Made by a program: the position numbers and the translations under genes. Source: Synaphobranchus kaupii (Eukaryota > Chordata > Actinopteri > Anguilliformes > Synaphobranchidae). Taken from it: a DNA stretch of 64,000 nucleotides. Every line of letters starts with the position of its first letter. Positions within the stretch are counted from its first letter, which is position 1. Of this stretch, positions 23,439 through 36,190 are shown piece by piece. The stretch spans positions 98,882,998-98,946,997 of the forward strand of contig CM056377.1 in the NCBI GenBank assembly GCA_029718625.1. The letters run 5' to 3'. The notes beneath the pieces are model-generated. The model had not been told where the DNA came from, ran no database searches, and saw only the letters and a list, made by a program, of their open reading frames with translations.

Positions 23439-26400
23439 TAGAACCAGGGCTCTGGTTGAAGCATCCAATTCTGTCCTGTCTCAGGAGATCCAGAGATTTA
23501 TGTGATTTTTGGCTCTTCGGCAAGCATGAATTCATGTCCCATTCAGCGTTTAGTGTTGAACATTTTGGGGAATATTTCTTTTTGAGGACAAGCTGATACA
23601 ACTGAAAACTCTTGAATAAGCTTCTTTTTTTTTATTTGTTGAAGGAATTAACTGTCCTTGGCACTTACCAAACACTTATTAAAGTTAAGGCCTTGCAGGT
23701 CATTCTCTGTGAAGTGGACCTGTTAAAAGAAATTGCATATAAACGATGCACCTCTGACTTCTGTTTTGCTGCCTGCAGTCATTTCAGTAAATCTGTTATT
23801 TTTCCTTGACCAAATTTCCTACATTGAGGTCTATTGATGGCTGCATACATTCTATCTGGCTATTTGAACCAGGGCTGTGTTCTTCCCCTGTACATTATTG
23901 ATGGAATATGAAGACTTTCTGAAGCCATGCATTTTTTGTTCTTCTCTAAGTGGGTTTGGAGTGTGCTACTTTTCAGACAAAGCTTCTGAATAAGTGATGA
24001 CTTTCAGCTGGTGCTACTGAGGGCATCGGTCTCATAGTTAACCACGCACAAATGACTGGAGTATCATTTCTGCTATCTAAGCTTTGGCTTTCCATCTTGA
24101 AATTCATCTCTTAACAGTGATCCTTTGGCTATTCCCGGTTTTTGTTAACTCAGCATTATAGTTGTTGCGAATACATTTCTTACATTGTTGCAGAAAGAAT
24201 AATTGGGGAAAGAGTTTCTAGCCAACACTTTTGAAATCAAACGCATCATAACATTTTTTTATTATCAAGTAGGGCTCAAATAGCAGAATATCAAGTTATA
24301 TAGCTATAATTTATGAAACTGGGAAATTAGAAAAACTTTTATTACATTAAACAAGTTTTAGATGCACTTAGAGCCATAAAACACTAACAGTACACAAAGG
24401 ATTATGGATGCTTTCTATTTATCAAACTCAAAAATGGAGATACAAGGTTTGTTATGATGCTACAATATATATCTGCTAGTGTATCATACGACTGATCTCT
24501 CCCTGCATTGCAGAGGAGTGGAGACATTCATTAAGAGTACGAATAGTGCTTTATTTATGAGATTTTGAATCTTAATCTCACATTTTGTTTATTGCTCTGT
24601 GTTTACGATTCTTTGCCATAGTTGCATGCGCAGTATCACTCGTTCTTTCTGTCCTTTGGATCCGCTCATTGAATTTGTTATGCGGAAAAGGGTGCCTTGG
24701 TGCATACATCCCTTACGTAGTTTTATAGGACTCTAGGTAAACTTAGACTGTATAGCATAAGCAAGAGTACAATTTTGATGTTTATTTCAGTAGGTGTTTA
24801 CATCCAGCATTACATCCATACATTACAGCAGAACACCATAATGACTGGACCTGGAAGTCGCTGACTTGTATGAACCAATAGCAGTACAGTACCAAATATA
24901 TGCACTACCAAAATACTGGAAAAAGACAAACTCTTCAAATTGGCCTTTTAAAGTTTCTGTTGAGCATTTCCCTAATCTAATTTTATTCTCCTTCATTATA
25001 TGCCTGCTTTTTTATTTTTACCTTTATTTAATAATATTTTATTTTTGCTTTTGACATTAATTTTCAAAATTAGTTATGTTCCTTACTTTTACTTACTCAA
25101 GAGGTTCTCGGCCATTTTGGAATGATCCTGCCTTATGTGAGAGCCTGGAAAATTGTAGACTGGAGGGACCTTGCTGATAGATGAAGAGTGTCTGATTGGA
25201 TGAGTTTAAGCTTGAGCTGGTTTGAGGTCACTGGTCAGGGGCCCCAGCAAGGCATGCTGGAACCTGATCTTATAAGGAACTTCAGCTCCCTACAATATAT
25301 TCAGATGAACCCAGCATCCTACTGGCTGCTGCTACCCAAATCACTCTTATGCGACCCTGTGCAACAGAACTTCACATGCTTTATATAGCAGTTTTCTTCT
25401 TCTGCTTATGTTGGACAGTTCATATTGTTGAACACAAGATACATGATCCAACAGATCAATGGCATGCCATTAGTTGAGTTACATTAGTTGAGTTAGTTGA
25501 GTTACACATACTGAGCCCCAAACAACTTGCAATGCCCTTTCCCCATTTGCATTTTATTCACAATAATACTTTTATTTAATACAATGGCATGCCCTTTCAT
25601 CTTGGCTTGGGGCTGAACAGGTTATCATGATCTAGATCAAAGATATTTACATATATATTAAGTGGGAAGATTTCTATCTGTATAAGGAACCACCTTGAAA
25701 GTGGTTCAGGCCAGTTAAATGAAATGTTCAGATTTATATCACTAGTTAGCTACGAAGGGACTTTTTTGGAGTGCAGTTTTTATATTGGGCTGAAATCACC
25801 TGAAGTCTCAATTGTTGTTACAATTTGGCAGAGTTTCTAAAGCCTATTATACCAATATTTTGCAGCAGGCTTGATAAACAGCACACAAAAAAATTAGTGA
25901 GGAAAAACTGAGGCTTCAACCTCCACTTCCTAAGCAAGAAAATTTGCACACTACAATAGACGGACATTCGAGTTCTGAAAATGCACTTCAGATGTCATTA
26001 CAATACAGCTCTCTTCATCTAGGCCTACAGCCTGTAAGTAAATGTAATGGTTTTGACTGAAAAAAGTTAAAAAACTTATCCAGTGAATATTGCATTTATT
26101 GTTTTTCAAGTAGCCTAGGCTACAGTCCCCGGGATTCATTGTGCGTAAGGTTTTTTCGATAGCCTACGGTTAAAAAACGGAGATTAATTTAAATTTCACA
26201 ATTTTAACTGAATTTTAACCTTATTCTTTGCCCTTCATATTTTTTTCATTACAGTGACCAGGTTTCCATACTCTCAGCTTATAATAACTGAACAAAACAA
26301 TTTTAAAGAGAACTTAAGAGTCTAATTAGAAACAAAAACAAAAGTGCAGCACATTACACAATTAATTCACAATTAATTTGAATGCCATTCTCTGAATGTG

Positions 26401-26752
26401 CGCTTTAACTTCATGCAGGAGCAGGTATGTTTCCCCTGCTGTAAATCACACTTTTCACTGCCTTCCCAGGAAAGTGGACTTTTTTTAAAGCATTAAGCTA
26501 CCACTAAAACAGGTTGGTGACATTTCCGTAAGACATAATAAAACAAGGGAAAATATGCGTGAAAAAATATGCGTGAACCTCTGGGTTCCCAACCTGACAG
26601 CTTTAGTGTATTTAGTGTCATCATTAAGGCAAAATAACCGTATTTATGTTATTAATCAATATTAGAATGCAAGTAAGGAACTTCGGATGAAGCTTGAACT
26701 TCGTCGTTGAGAACAGCCTCATGAAATTGATGTTTGACAATGCTTCAATGTA
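23439..26752. other. NOS1AP intron, nothing recognised
   Basis: AT-rich intron. A short tandem of GTTGAGTTACATTA-like units lies near 25473-25506. No exon or element ends seen. Confidence 0.5.
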
Positions 26753-27487
26753 CAGTACCAGTCAAAAGTTTGGGCACACCTACTCATAGAAGGTTTTTTT
26801 CCGTTATTCCCTCCGCCCCCAGCAGAATGCTGTTTTCGGTGGTGTGGGTGAGTTTGTTTGTATGTTTGTTTGTTTGTGGGCAGGATTAGGTAAAAACTAC
26901 CAGACCAATTTGTGTGTAGTATAGTATGTATGTGTAGTATGGGCCAAGGACGAACCCATTACATTTTGGAGCGGATTTGATCAGTGGTTTTCAAAATAAA
27001 TATAAATATATACGCGTTTACAATGTTTTGCAATGGAGGTGCCGCCATGTTTAGTGATTTTGACCACTGGATGGTGTCAGGCAGTGAGGCAGTGAGGCAG
27101 TGAAACGTGGGCAGCAACTGAAGCCCACGAATAGTTTTTCTATTTTTGTGTAATAATTTTGGCCTTTTCGTTTAGTAAATAGAATATATGCCTTACATTG
27201 CCCATTCTTCTAGTCCTCAACTAGTCCTCAACTTTAAACTTTAAAGTTTAAAACCCCGGAGCATAAATAGTTTGCTCTTTCAGAAAAACTACATCTAGTC
27301 TGCTGGATACAACAGGAACAGCTCTACGTTCGACATTCGAGGTACTTGGAAAATATAAGGTAATAATAACCATATTATTTCTGAAAATCGTAGTATTACG
27401 CTACATGTTTCTGTTCACGTGAAGTGGTCCCTTTCTCTGTGTTATTGGTAGCCTAGCCGATTTGGGTAGTTGATGTAACTGACTATT

Positions 27488-27611
27488 CGGGGGAGTATTC
27501 CAGAAAGCGGGTTTAGTGAAAATTTTGAGTTTGCTAACCCTGAGATTAATTCAATTCAATCTCAGGGTTCGCAAACTCATTCCAGTAAACCCGTTTTCTG
27601 ACATACCCCCG
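27488..27611. repeat. Long imperfect palindrome, ~124 bp
   Basis: The left arm (27488 to about 27547) and right arm (to 27611) are reverse complements over most of 55-60 bases, with the central pairing AACCCTGAGATT/AATCTCAGGGTT nearly perfect and about 10 bases of loop. It would form a strong hairpin. It is probably a small foldback element inside the Helitron candidate. Confidence 0.8.
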
Positions 27612-28340
27612 ATGTGATTGACCAGCGGAGTTCCGGTTAACGGATAGGCTATAGAAGTTCTTTCACCTATCTAACTAGCATTCTATCTGCCTATTCAAGC
27701 CATCATCAATCAACTGATAAGCTTAAATAGGCTAGCTAGTCAGGCAACCTCGCTAGCTAGAAGTAGCGAACTTGGGTGTACTGGCTTAGGAAGGTGACCA
27801 AAATAGTAACGTTATTACAACGGCGTTAGCTTCTAGGCTAGCTAGCCACACACACCTTGTAGGCTTGTTACGCTTGGTAACGTTAGCCTAACCAGTATTA
27901 AATAACTTGAAAATGTATTGTTAAAGTGAATCAGAACTCTCATGGTTAACGTAGCCAATGTGGCTCCATTTTTTTTCTGTCTGTTGGTGCTGCAGGGAAC
28001 TACCTGCGCACACAACAGAAAGGTAAAAAACGCTAGTTAGCTAGCTAAATATGGCCAATTGAACTCTGTTCACATCGTTAAAAGAACATTAGATGTACAA
28101 ATTTTGATATAATGACATTAGCCTGGCTTCGCCAAGCCCAATTCGAAAAAAAGTTAATGGGGTTTGACTGGAAACTCGATTCATTTTGGATTTCCAAGGG
28201 ACCTTATCAACGATTGCAGACCAAAATTATTCTGCACGGAATTGGATAGACCTACAACCAATCTGAGCAATGAAACGTGGGTTAGTCATGTGGGTACAAT
28301 CATCGTATTAGCCCTGCCCCATATTAGTTAAACGGTTGTG

Positions 28341-28452
28341 ATTAACTGGGAATCGTTTGAACGGGTGCTACCAGACTGATATGGGAGTGAAACAGAATGT
28401 GAGGTCACGTGATCAGGCTGGTAGCACCCGTTCAAACTGATTCCCAGTTAAT
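28341..28452. repeat. Palindrome with 35-bp arms around a CACGTG centre
   Basis: ATTAACTGGGAATC at 28341 begins an arm to 28374 that pairs with 28418-28452, with about one single-base gap. The 43-base spacer contains GGTCACGTGATC. It is likely a foldback repeat. Any role for the E-box-like centre is speculation. Confidence 0.8.
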
Positions 28453-29034
28453 TGTCAAAATGTATCTTCTATTGAGATTTTATTATACTCTAGGCCTACT
28501 AAATGATCTCTGATAGCCTACAAAGAAGGACAAATGGATCAAACACCATGCAAGATTACTGCTGTCAGTCCTGTCATATTTAACTAGTTTTCATTTCATT
28601 TTGACATGGAAAATATTTACCCATACATACTCTGGTATGGTATGAGCTTCCCCTGCAGAGTCAGTAGTAAAAGCACTTCAATAATCCCAACAAATCTTCA
28701 AAACTAATTCCAACTGCTTATCAATGTATACCTGATTTTACGGTACATGCATCAACATGCAGCATGGGCGGAGGGATGCGCTCTCCGAGCGACCTTTCTA
28801 GTTTTTACTGTTTTCCACATTTTGGAATAGTAAAGACATCAAAACTATGAGATAACACAAATTAAATTATGCAAAAACCAAAAAAGGGTTAAACAAATAA
28901 AAAAAAGTCTTATATTTTAGATTCTTCAAAGTAGCCACCCTTTGCCTTGATAACGGCTTTGCACATTCTTGCCATTCTCTCAAACAACTTCTGTGGTAAA
29001 CAGGTATTCCACAGGTAAAAAGGTGACGCCATCA

Positions 29035-29400
29035 TGACTGTATAAAAGGATATCAAAAGACTCCTGATATCTTATTTCCAGGTACTCTTAGAGGCGATAC
29101 TATAACCTCTGCATTTGAGTGGATCTCTATGGGAATTGGGGGGTGGGACTAGATTTAGCTTTAAATTACACTGGAACAGTGTGGAACACATGGTTGGCTA
29201 AATGGCTCTAAGTCATCAAGGGTCTGACGTATCAAACAAGCCTTAAACCATCACTCTGCTGCCAGAAATACAGTAGATATGGATGGATAGCTTGAAGGGT
29301 TTCTTCTCCTGATTTATTTTTCCATAGAGTTCAATAGGAAAATTTGTCAGGAGAAACAACCCTTCAAGTGATCCTTTGATGACTTAGAGCCACTTAGAGT
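29035..29400. repeat. Shared Tc1-associated module, copy with foldback tail
   Basis: This copy of the module (TCTGCATTTGAGTGGATCTC, TGGGACTAGATTTAGC and so on) extends further than the others. The tail contains two nested inverted repeats: CTTGAAGGG at 29291 pairs with CCCTTCAAG ending at 29369, and GGCTCTAAGTCATC near 29206 pairs with GATGACTTAGAGCC ending near 29392. The full module may originally have been a foldback unit. Confidence 0.8.
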
Positions 29401-32400
29401 TTAATTAAAGTCTTAAAAGCAGAAATATTTAAACTGAGGTTATAGAATAATACATTTTAGATAAGCTATAGCCTATTTTACATTTGTATCATTGTTTTGT
29501 TGTTCACATATGCACAACAAATAACATTTAAATAATTAATATGATGTCATATTTTGTCTTAGAACAACAGATAATTTTATTTTGTCATACAATATTTTAG
29601 ATTAACAATGATTTAACACCACAAACCTGACTTGGATTAAGCGGTAAAAAAATGGATGGATAAATACACTTGAATAAAAAAGGAGGGTTTTAGAGCGAAA
29701 TTCTTGTTATAGAACACAGAATATGTGGAAATATCGTGATATCGTTATCATGAAAAGTTCTGAAAATATAATATTATTTTAGGCCATATCGGCCACCCCT
29801 AGGCCCAGCTGTAAATGTGCTCCAGTGGTGAACTGAACTTTTCAAAATGTCAGATATCACAAGCACTCAGCTGTGATGTCACTGCGGGAGACAGGGTACA
29901 ACAGCAGTGTGTGTGTGTTCTGCAGATTAACAGGTTTCTGAAGGAGCCATGTTCTCATAATCCTTCCGGAAGTTTTGGGATGACACATAAGTGACATTTG
30001 GGATGAGCAAGAAAAAAAAAAACCATACACACACACTCACACGCACACACACGCACACACAAAAACACAAACATTTAACACATCCTGTCTCCTTTTTTAT
30101 GTTCTTTGTTGTAATGTCTACTGTTGTGGAATTGAGTATTTGAGTCTTGGCAGTTCAGTAATGAAAGTAATATGGAGTAATCACATGATTCACCTCTGAC
30201 AGGAACGTGAGTCCGGCCCTCTGTTGGATGAGCCAGTCTCTTTTACATCCTGGATGGATACGTTGTAGAAGCTTTGGCAGACAGATGAATTTGCCCAGTT
30301 GCTGCCAAGGACATTTAAATGATACAGAATAAATAAAGAAGCCCAGATAGACTCCCAACAGGGCTCTTTGAAGCTGGCCAAGATCATATTTATAAGTTAC
30401 ACAGGACTACTTGCACTTGGGCGGGTGCATTCAGAAATTCTTTCAAGCTAAATTTTCAAGCCCTTCCTCTTCAAAGAGGGGTGTCTCTTTCTGCATATTT
30501 GTAGCCCTCTCAGTAAAGTGCAAGCATCAAGGCTGTCGTTGAGATGGAGGTTCTGAAAACTGCTCCAGCACAAAACGGCCTATTTTCCTCTTAGCGTTGA
30601 TCGCTTCTTCTTTAATATTTCTCCCATTCATCTCCCTGCACAATGGCTGTTCGGAGCTGCTTACAACCAATGGGTATTCCTGCACAAGGGAGTGAAGGGA
30701 CCCAGAGAGGATAAATGTAATTCCTGCAGTGATATTTGTGAAGACTGTCAAGCAGCTCAATGAAAAGAACTGCGACTGATCGTTCCAGAGACAAATCTCA
30801 TTGATGATATGGCTCTCTTGGTTATGAGCAGCTCTAGAAAATCCAAATGAGAAAAGGGACGTAATGTTAAAGAAAAATCTCTCCTGCTTTGACTTCTGTT
30901 CTGTTTGGATCATGGCTTCTCTCCAGAGAAACTCACTCTGGATTTCCCAGTACAGGTCAATCTTGAAGCAAACTGCATATTTGATATCATTGATCTCAAG
31001 GGAGCGCTGCCTTGATCTTGTCTGACGGTTGAGTTTCTCCCTGTTTTTTTAATTCTGAAAATGGTGAGGTGAGGTGCAGTTTAAAGTAATGTGAGTATGT
31101 TCTCCATAGTGGACTATGACTGGGACTTATAGGTTTAGGTTTAACCCACTATAGGGGGGGGGGGGACTGCACACTGCCTCGGTTTGATATTAATGTTGTT
31201 CCCCATTAATCATTTAAAGACTCATTTAATGAATCATATAAAAGTGACCATGTCTATACATTTTTCCTTTAGATTTTTATCTGCTGCTCTGTTTTGCGTT
31301 GTTTTGACGAGATGATTATTTTTTTCTCTTGCACACCAGTTTGGATACTGTACTGTAAAACAGTACAGAAACATTTTCAAGTCTCTCTCTCTTTCTCTCC
31401 CTCTCCCTCTACTCACTCCTCACAGTGAGTCACAGGGCCAAATTGTGTGTTTGCGAAGGCGAGGCAAAGTTCATGCGCAGCGTGGCAGAGTGGTTGTTGT
31501 CGCCCTGCCCAGCTGGTGCAGAGACTAAAGATCCTGTCACACCTCACTATATTACACCTCATTAACCAATGGCTGCGACAGACAAGGCCATCCGTCTCCT
31601 CTGCCTTCTGCTGTAAGCCAACATTTCTCACTACCCTGGGCAAAATGAAGGCTTCCCCTCGGACCGTAATGCTCCCAATTACAGGAAATTACCGGAGGAA
31701 CCATCCATTAGTTCAGACATGCAATTTTGGGTGCGTAATCTGATGGCAACAACTGCATTTGGGGGTACTGGTACCTCACATTAATATCACTCACTTCAGG
31801 GCATAACATACTTTAAAATTCCTGTTGCTGTGTTCCAGTCTCTGTGTCGGCCAGAACTTTTCATTGGATAAGAGCATCTGCTAAACAAATAAACGTGATG
31901 TGGATGTAATGATCATATAAGAACAAAGTGGTTCCAGGAGGCTAGTGACTGAAGTCATGTGACTCCCACATTCTCAGCTCAGGGTGTCGCAAGTGGACTA
32001 GCGTGTTTGTTATTACGTGGGCAGCTTCATGCATTGCAGGTTGTCATTGTGTGGTCCTGTTGGTGTCACGTCTGCCTCAGTCTCTCAGACGTCAGATTTT
32101 GATTGACACAAGGCCCGATTGCTCTGGACAGTGTGTGTGGAGCTCCAGGCCCGCTGTCACTTTACAGACGTATTAGCGGTGGCGCTTATCTCTCCCAGCT
32201 CCTGCCATGAGACACACGGCAGTGAGGGCAAGCTTCAGTGTGTGCACCAGCGCCGGCACTTTGTCACACATCTCCCAGAGAGCAACTTTGTGACAAATCA
32301 TTCTCAAGATATGCTTTCACAAATTGACATAACAGTAATAACAAGTCTAGAAAGTATATCAATCACAGATAATCTGAGCTGTCGAGTGCCTGCATTAACT

Positions 32401-34992
32401 ATATATTTAGTTTTTCATGATTGGATGGCTGAAAGCCTGTTGTTATCTCAGCCGCCAGTAGGTGAAGGGGAGGTTATAGGCTGTGATATTCCCCTTGCAT
32501 CTGTCTGTTTGTCTCGTAACAGCATAGTTTGAGAATGCATTATGGACTAATGTGGGTGTCAACTTGGTACTTTTGGCTTTAGTGCAGACGAGAAAGAATT
32601 TGACTTTTTTGTATGTGAGGTATTTACAAGCAGGGGATTTAATTTGAGGCTAGAAAGGAAGGTGCCTTCAGCTGAAACCAATGTCTCTAAAAGAGTGTTA
32701 AGAGTGGAGAGGCATGCGCTCCACCAAGCTAGTATTGCATGTAGAATGTATTTGTTCCATATTTTAATTATTTACGCTTACAAACCAGGATTCCTGAAAG
32801 ACCTGTTTGGGTCCTCTTCCCTCTACATTTTTCATTATTTCTGTCTCTTCCTCATTTTGTAGTTTTCATATTGACAGCCTGTCCTTAGTTCCTTCAGAGT
32901 TGTCCCACTTATTGGTCCATATACACGCATACATTGTTTCTTTGCCACCTATGTTTAACTTAATGTTTTTGTAAGCGCAAGACATATTTGTTTTGCTAAG
33001 TTGCCAGCTACTGGTACATGTAATTCTTCGTGTCAACTACAGTAAGTATTTACCAACTCTAAAATAGTGGAGTATTTCTGCCAACTGCACAAGCATGAGT
33101 TATCCAAATCCTAGAGTTATCAGGGAGGAATTAATGAGTGGAAAGTGTACTAGGATCTGGGAGAAAAGGCCATCATGGGGCAAACACAGGAATCATTTAT
33201 CCAATCATTCTTTATCAAAGACATTTTGCCAGCTAAACACTTCAAAATTGCTTTCAAAAGGTAAACATAGTCAATTGCCCTTATCCATTGTGAATAGCAC
33301 CAGGCTTGCAGTAGTTTCTTAATTATAATAAGCATCAGGTGCCAAATTATAGAATTGGGTCACAGCCATCATGGTTTCAGCGAGGAAAGTATCACCTATA
33401 TGGGCTTCTCATTAGTTTACTGGTCACGAAAGTGTGGAAGTGAAGAAATTCAGGATGGAGTCTTTTGGAGCAGGTGGTGTTTACAAGGTATTCTTCTGCG
33501 GAATTGCTTTAACAAACATCTGCTGTTTAGCACACACAGGCACCATGCATCTGAATCTAGGATGCAGACCTGGCTTGTTTTGTTTGGTTCACAAATTGTT
33601 TCAGAAATATGATTAGCTCCTCTGTGGCTGCAGAAATCCATCTATTGTAAGTAGAGCCTTGTGTGGAGGACAAACAGATTAAAGTAGACTTAGCAAACAT
33701 AATTAAACCCTGCACCCAGCTTTGTTTGAAATCTGCTCATGTATGTGTGAGAGGAAAAATGCAGGGTTTGTCTTGACAATTATGAGGAGATTTTTTGAAT
33801 GCCCTGCTCGTCTGTACCGCTCAAAAGGACTCAGGATGTCCTTTAATTGTGTGGCTTCCCAAAGCTGTGGAGGGAAGAGAAATGCAACTGTCTGGCATGT
33901 TGCCCTCATGTCTGTGTTTTATGATGTGATGCATTGAGCTTCTGAACTGCATACACAGGGTGTCTGGTGGAAAGGAGAGAAATTGCTGTGTGAGGGGGAT
34001 GGGAAGTAACAGTTCTCTCTTTTTCTTTCTCTTCCTATCCATCTCTTCCTCCTTGTATGTGACTCGTTTCTGACTCTGACTGCACGTGGCCGTGCCTTGG
34101 CTCAAAAGGCCACAGTCCTGTATCACAATTAACCTGGAATGAATAGAGCTGACAGTGTGAAATTGTGCCCATTGTTTGATAATACAGCCTGCACACCAAG
34201 CACTGTGGAGGTCAATATCTGACCAGCAGCATTACCATATTTTCATCTCAGCCAGGAGAAATAAATAACCCAGCTGCGTGGTGGAATATTGCCAATCTGT
34301 CATTGCCGTGCCTGCGACAGACCACAGTACCTCCCAAGTTGCTGCCCAAAGTCTACAGGGCTCGGCTACTTCAGGGACCAGGGGCATAGTAATGAATGGC
34401 CCCAGGCCACGGGCAGTGGGGTCAGCCACTGAGTAGCACTGGCCCCATGCTACCACAGTCAATCCTTATTCTGTAGGCCCTGTGGTGAAGCAGCCCGTCG
34501 ACCGGGCTGGGTCATGCTGCAGTCCTTTAAACACTTGTGCTTGAAGTGGTACCATTCATCTCTAAGAAGCAAGAACCACTCTATTTACCCGGCAGGCAAT
34601 GCTCTGAATTGTGTGCACAAGGAGCTTTGTGCTAATAGATTTTACTGGTGGTTTAATTTATGTGCCCATTGTAAACATGTCTTATATTATATAAGATTTA
34701 TTAAGACAGATTTATGATATATAAAATTTGTGATTCACTATTGATTCATACTGTACCACTGCGCACTAAATATAGTTTTTTTTTTTTTTTGGTTAGCGTA
34801 TGCCTATGTAACATTTTATATATTATCCATAGATACAGGTGGAGTTTTGCCAAAGCATTTCAGGTTTAAGCATGGGCTGATGGTATTCAAACCTATAGGC
34901 CTGTTTACCCACAGCCCATTTGGCTCTGCTCCTCTCAGTCATCCCGCTGGTCACAACAGTAACCACAGGACGTGCCCCCTCTGCCTCCCCAG
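29401..34992. other. NOS1AP intron with small repeats
   Basis: No exon visible. The sequence at 29700-29800 ends in GGCCATATCGGCCACCCCTA, which looks like the end of a non-autonomous hAT element. A (CA)n-type microsatellite lies at about 30026-30072, a G run at about 31155-31167, and a SINE/LINE 3' tail (TTGGATAAGAGCATCTGCTA) at about 31863-31905. The rest is ordinary intron. Confidence 0.5.
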
Positions 34993-35154
34993 GTCTCAGA
35001 CGACCTCTCCATCCTGCTGGCCACCCCTAAGATGCTCCTGCCCTCGTCCAGCCAGCTGACCGCTGGGACCCCCCTCTCAGTGCACCACCAGATCCAGCTC
35101 CTTCAGCAGCAGGTCCAGCAGCAGCAGCAGCAGACGCAGGTGGCAGTAGCCCAG
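34993..35154 (+). CDS. NOS1AP: NOS1AP exon: Ser/Pro segment and Gln-rich start of the coiled coil
   Basis: The exon is exactly 54 codons, flanked by the acceptor CTGCCTCCCCAG and the donor GTGAGC, with codon-boundary phases on both sides. It encodes VSDDLSILLATPKMLLPSSS, then TPLSVHHQIQLLQQQVQQQQ and QQTQVAVAQ. The block MLLPSSS, the HHQ.QLLQQ run and QTQVAVAQ match mammalian NOS1AP. The Gln stretch is encoded largely by repeated CAG codons, so its length may vary between individuals. It begins the coiled-coil region completed by the next exon. Confidence 0.97.
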
Positions 35155-35989
35155 GTGAGCACCGTGAGCGCCGCAGCTTTGCTAATGACCTGAGGCACTT
35201 TTTCCTTGATTTTCAGATTATTTTTTGTTTTGTTTTGTGCTTAGGTCTATATGTATGTTACTTCAATGTAATTGTGAGGTACCCCATTAAGATGCTCCAA
35301 GGTTTGTGTGTGTGCGTGTGCGTGTGTGATCTTTGCTGTGCTTTGTGCCAGTTAATTTGTTAACAGCACCATATTAAACAAAATTTGATTTGATTGACTG
35401 GGAACCAGCAGCTGCCAGGCCTTCAGTGTGCTCTAAAATACAATATTTTGAAGGGGTTCTCTTGGCCCATTACTCTGCTTAGTCCGTCATTACATTTTGA
35501 TAGATGAATGTTCTGATGTGTCAGCAAGGCCAGGGGGCACCATTGATCTCTTACAGTAGTGACTGCAGAGTTTTCCTGGGCCGTGATTTGTTCCGTCCTT
35601 CTATGTCACACCGGGTTCACTGCGATTACTGAATTCTTCCCCGTTTCCCACCATTCCGCCACCAGTCTGAGGAGATAACCCAAAAGTGTCGGTGTTTTAT
35701 TGGAATATGTCATGTTACTCCCTGGCAATAGTGTGCACCGCTGGTAGGAATACGTCCCTTTATCTCCCATATTTATACCCATTGAATTTAAGTTTTTCAT
35801 GGTGGTCATGTTCAAAGCAGTGCAACATTTGCTTTAATTCTACCTGAGGGAGCATATCAATTTAAAGACGTTTAAAGACAGATGTTTTCTCCTGGTAAGT
35901 ATTTTCATCGCTTTCTGATATGAAACATGATCGTTTTTTCCCCATACTAATTTTATGAAACTGGGTGCATATTTATTTAGCTCTCTCAC

Positions 35990-36190
35990 CCCTCCACTCT
36001 CCTTCTTTGCAAATAGCCTTATCCAGGGCTATTAGATACCTTACATTTAACATATTGTTCATTTAACAGATAGATACTGACTGAAGTAATTCAAGTTAAG
36101 TACCTGGCCCTAATGGTATAACAGCCATGACACTACTGAGATACACAACCTCTAGTTAAACAGCAAGGCTCTCAACGTCTACGTAACACT
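35990..36190 (-). mobile_element. tRNA-derived SINE copy
   Basis: Read on the - strand, the segment starts AGGGGGCAGCAGTGTTACGT, passes through GGGCCAGGTACTTAACTTGA and ATTACTTCAGTCAGTATCTA, and ends near CCTGGATAAGGCTATTTGCA. This order is that of a widespread fish SINE whose tail reads CTGGATAAGAGCGTCTGC. The copy is diverged. Confidence 0.65.

Larger units (their letters stand above)
26808..28801 (+). mobile_element. Candidate non-autonomous Helitron, 1994 bp, nested in a Tc1 element
   Basis: The insertion begins TCCCTCCGCC and ends with a hairpin (CGCTC, 3-base loop, GAGCG at about 28779-28791), six bases, then CTAG followed by T. A 5' TC, a 3' hairpin near CTRR and the absence of an obvious target duplication are Helitron hallmarks. 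The base before the 5' TC is T rather than the usual A, which weakens the case. The interior is non-coding and contains two long imperfect palindromes. A GGGCGGAGGG/CCCTCCGCCC pair near the ends would also allow an inverted-repeat DNA element. Confidence 0.5.
26753..29034. mobile_element. Tc1-like element remnant, split by a nested insertion
   Basis: The left end (CAGTACCAGTCAAAAGTTTG from 26753, next to TA) belongs to a common fish Tc1 family. The same element resumes at 28802 with TTTTTACTGTTTTCCACATT and continues with sequence typical of its interior (GTAGCCACCCTTTGCCTTGA near 28931). About 2 kb at 26808-28801 interrupts it. No transposase survives. The shared module follows directly at about 29035. 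Confidence 0.8.

Noticed and set aside
32119..32532. 137-codon open frame as a possible novel gene
   Set aside because: No recognisable domain, no convincing splice signals, and composition like the surrounding intron.
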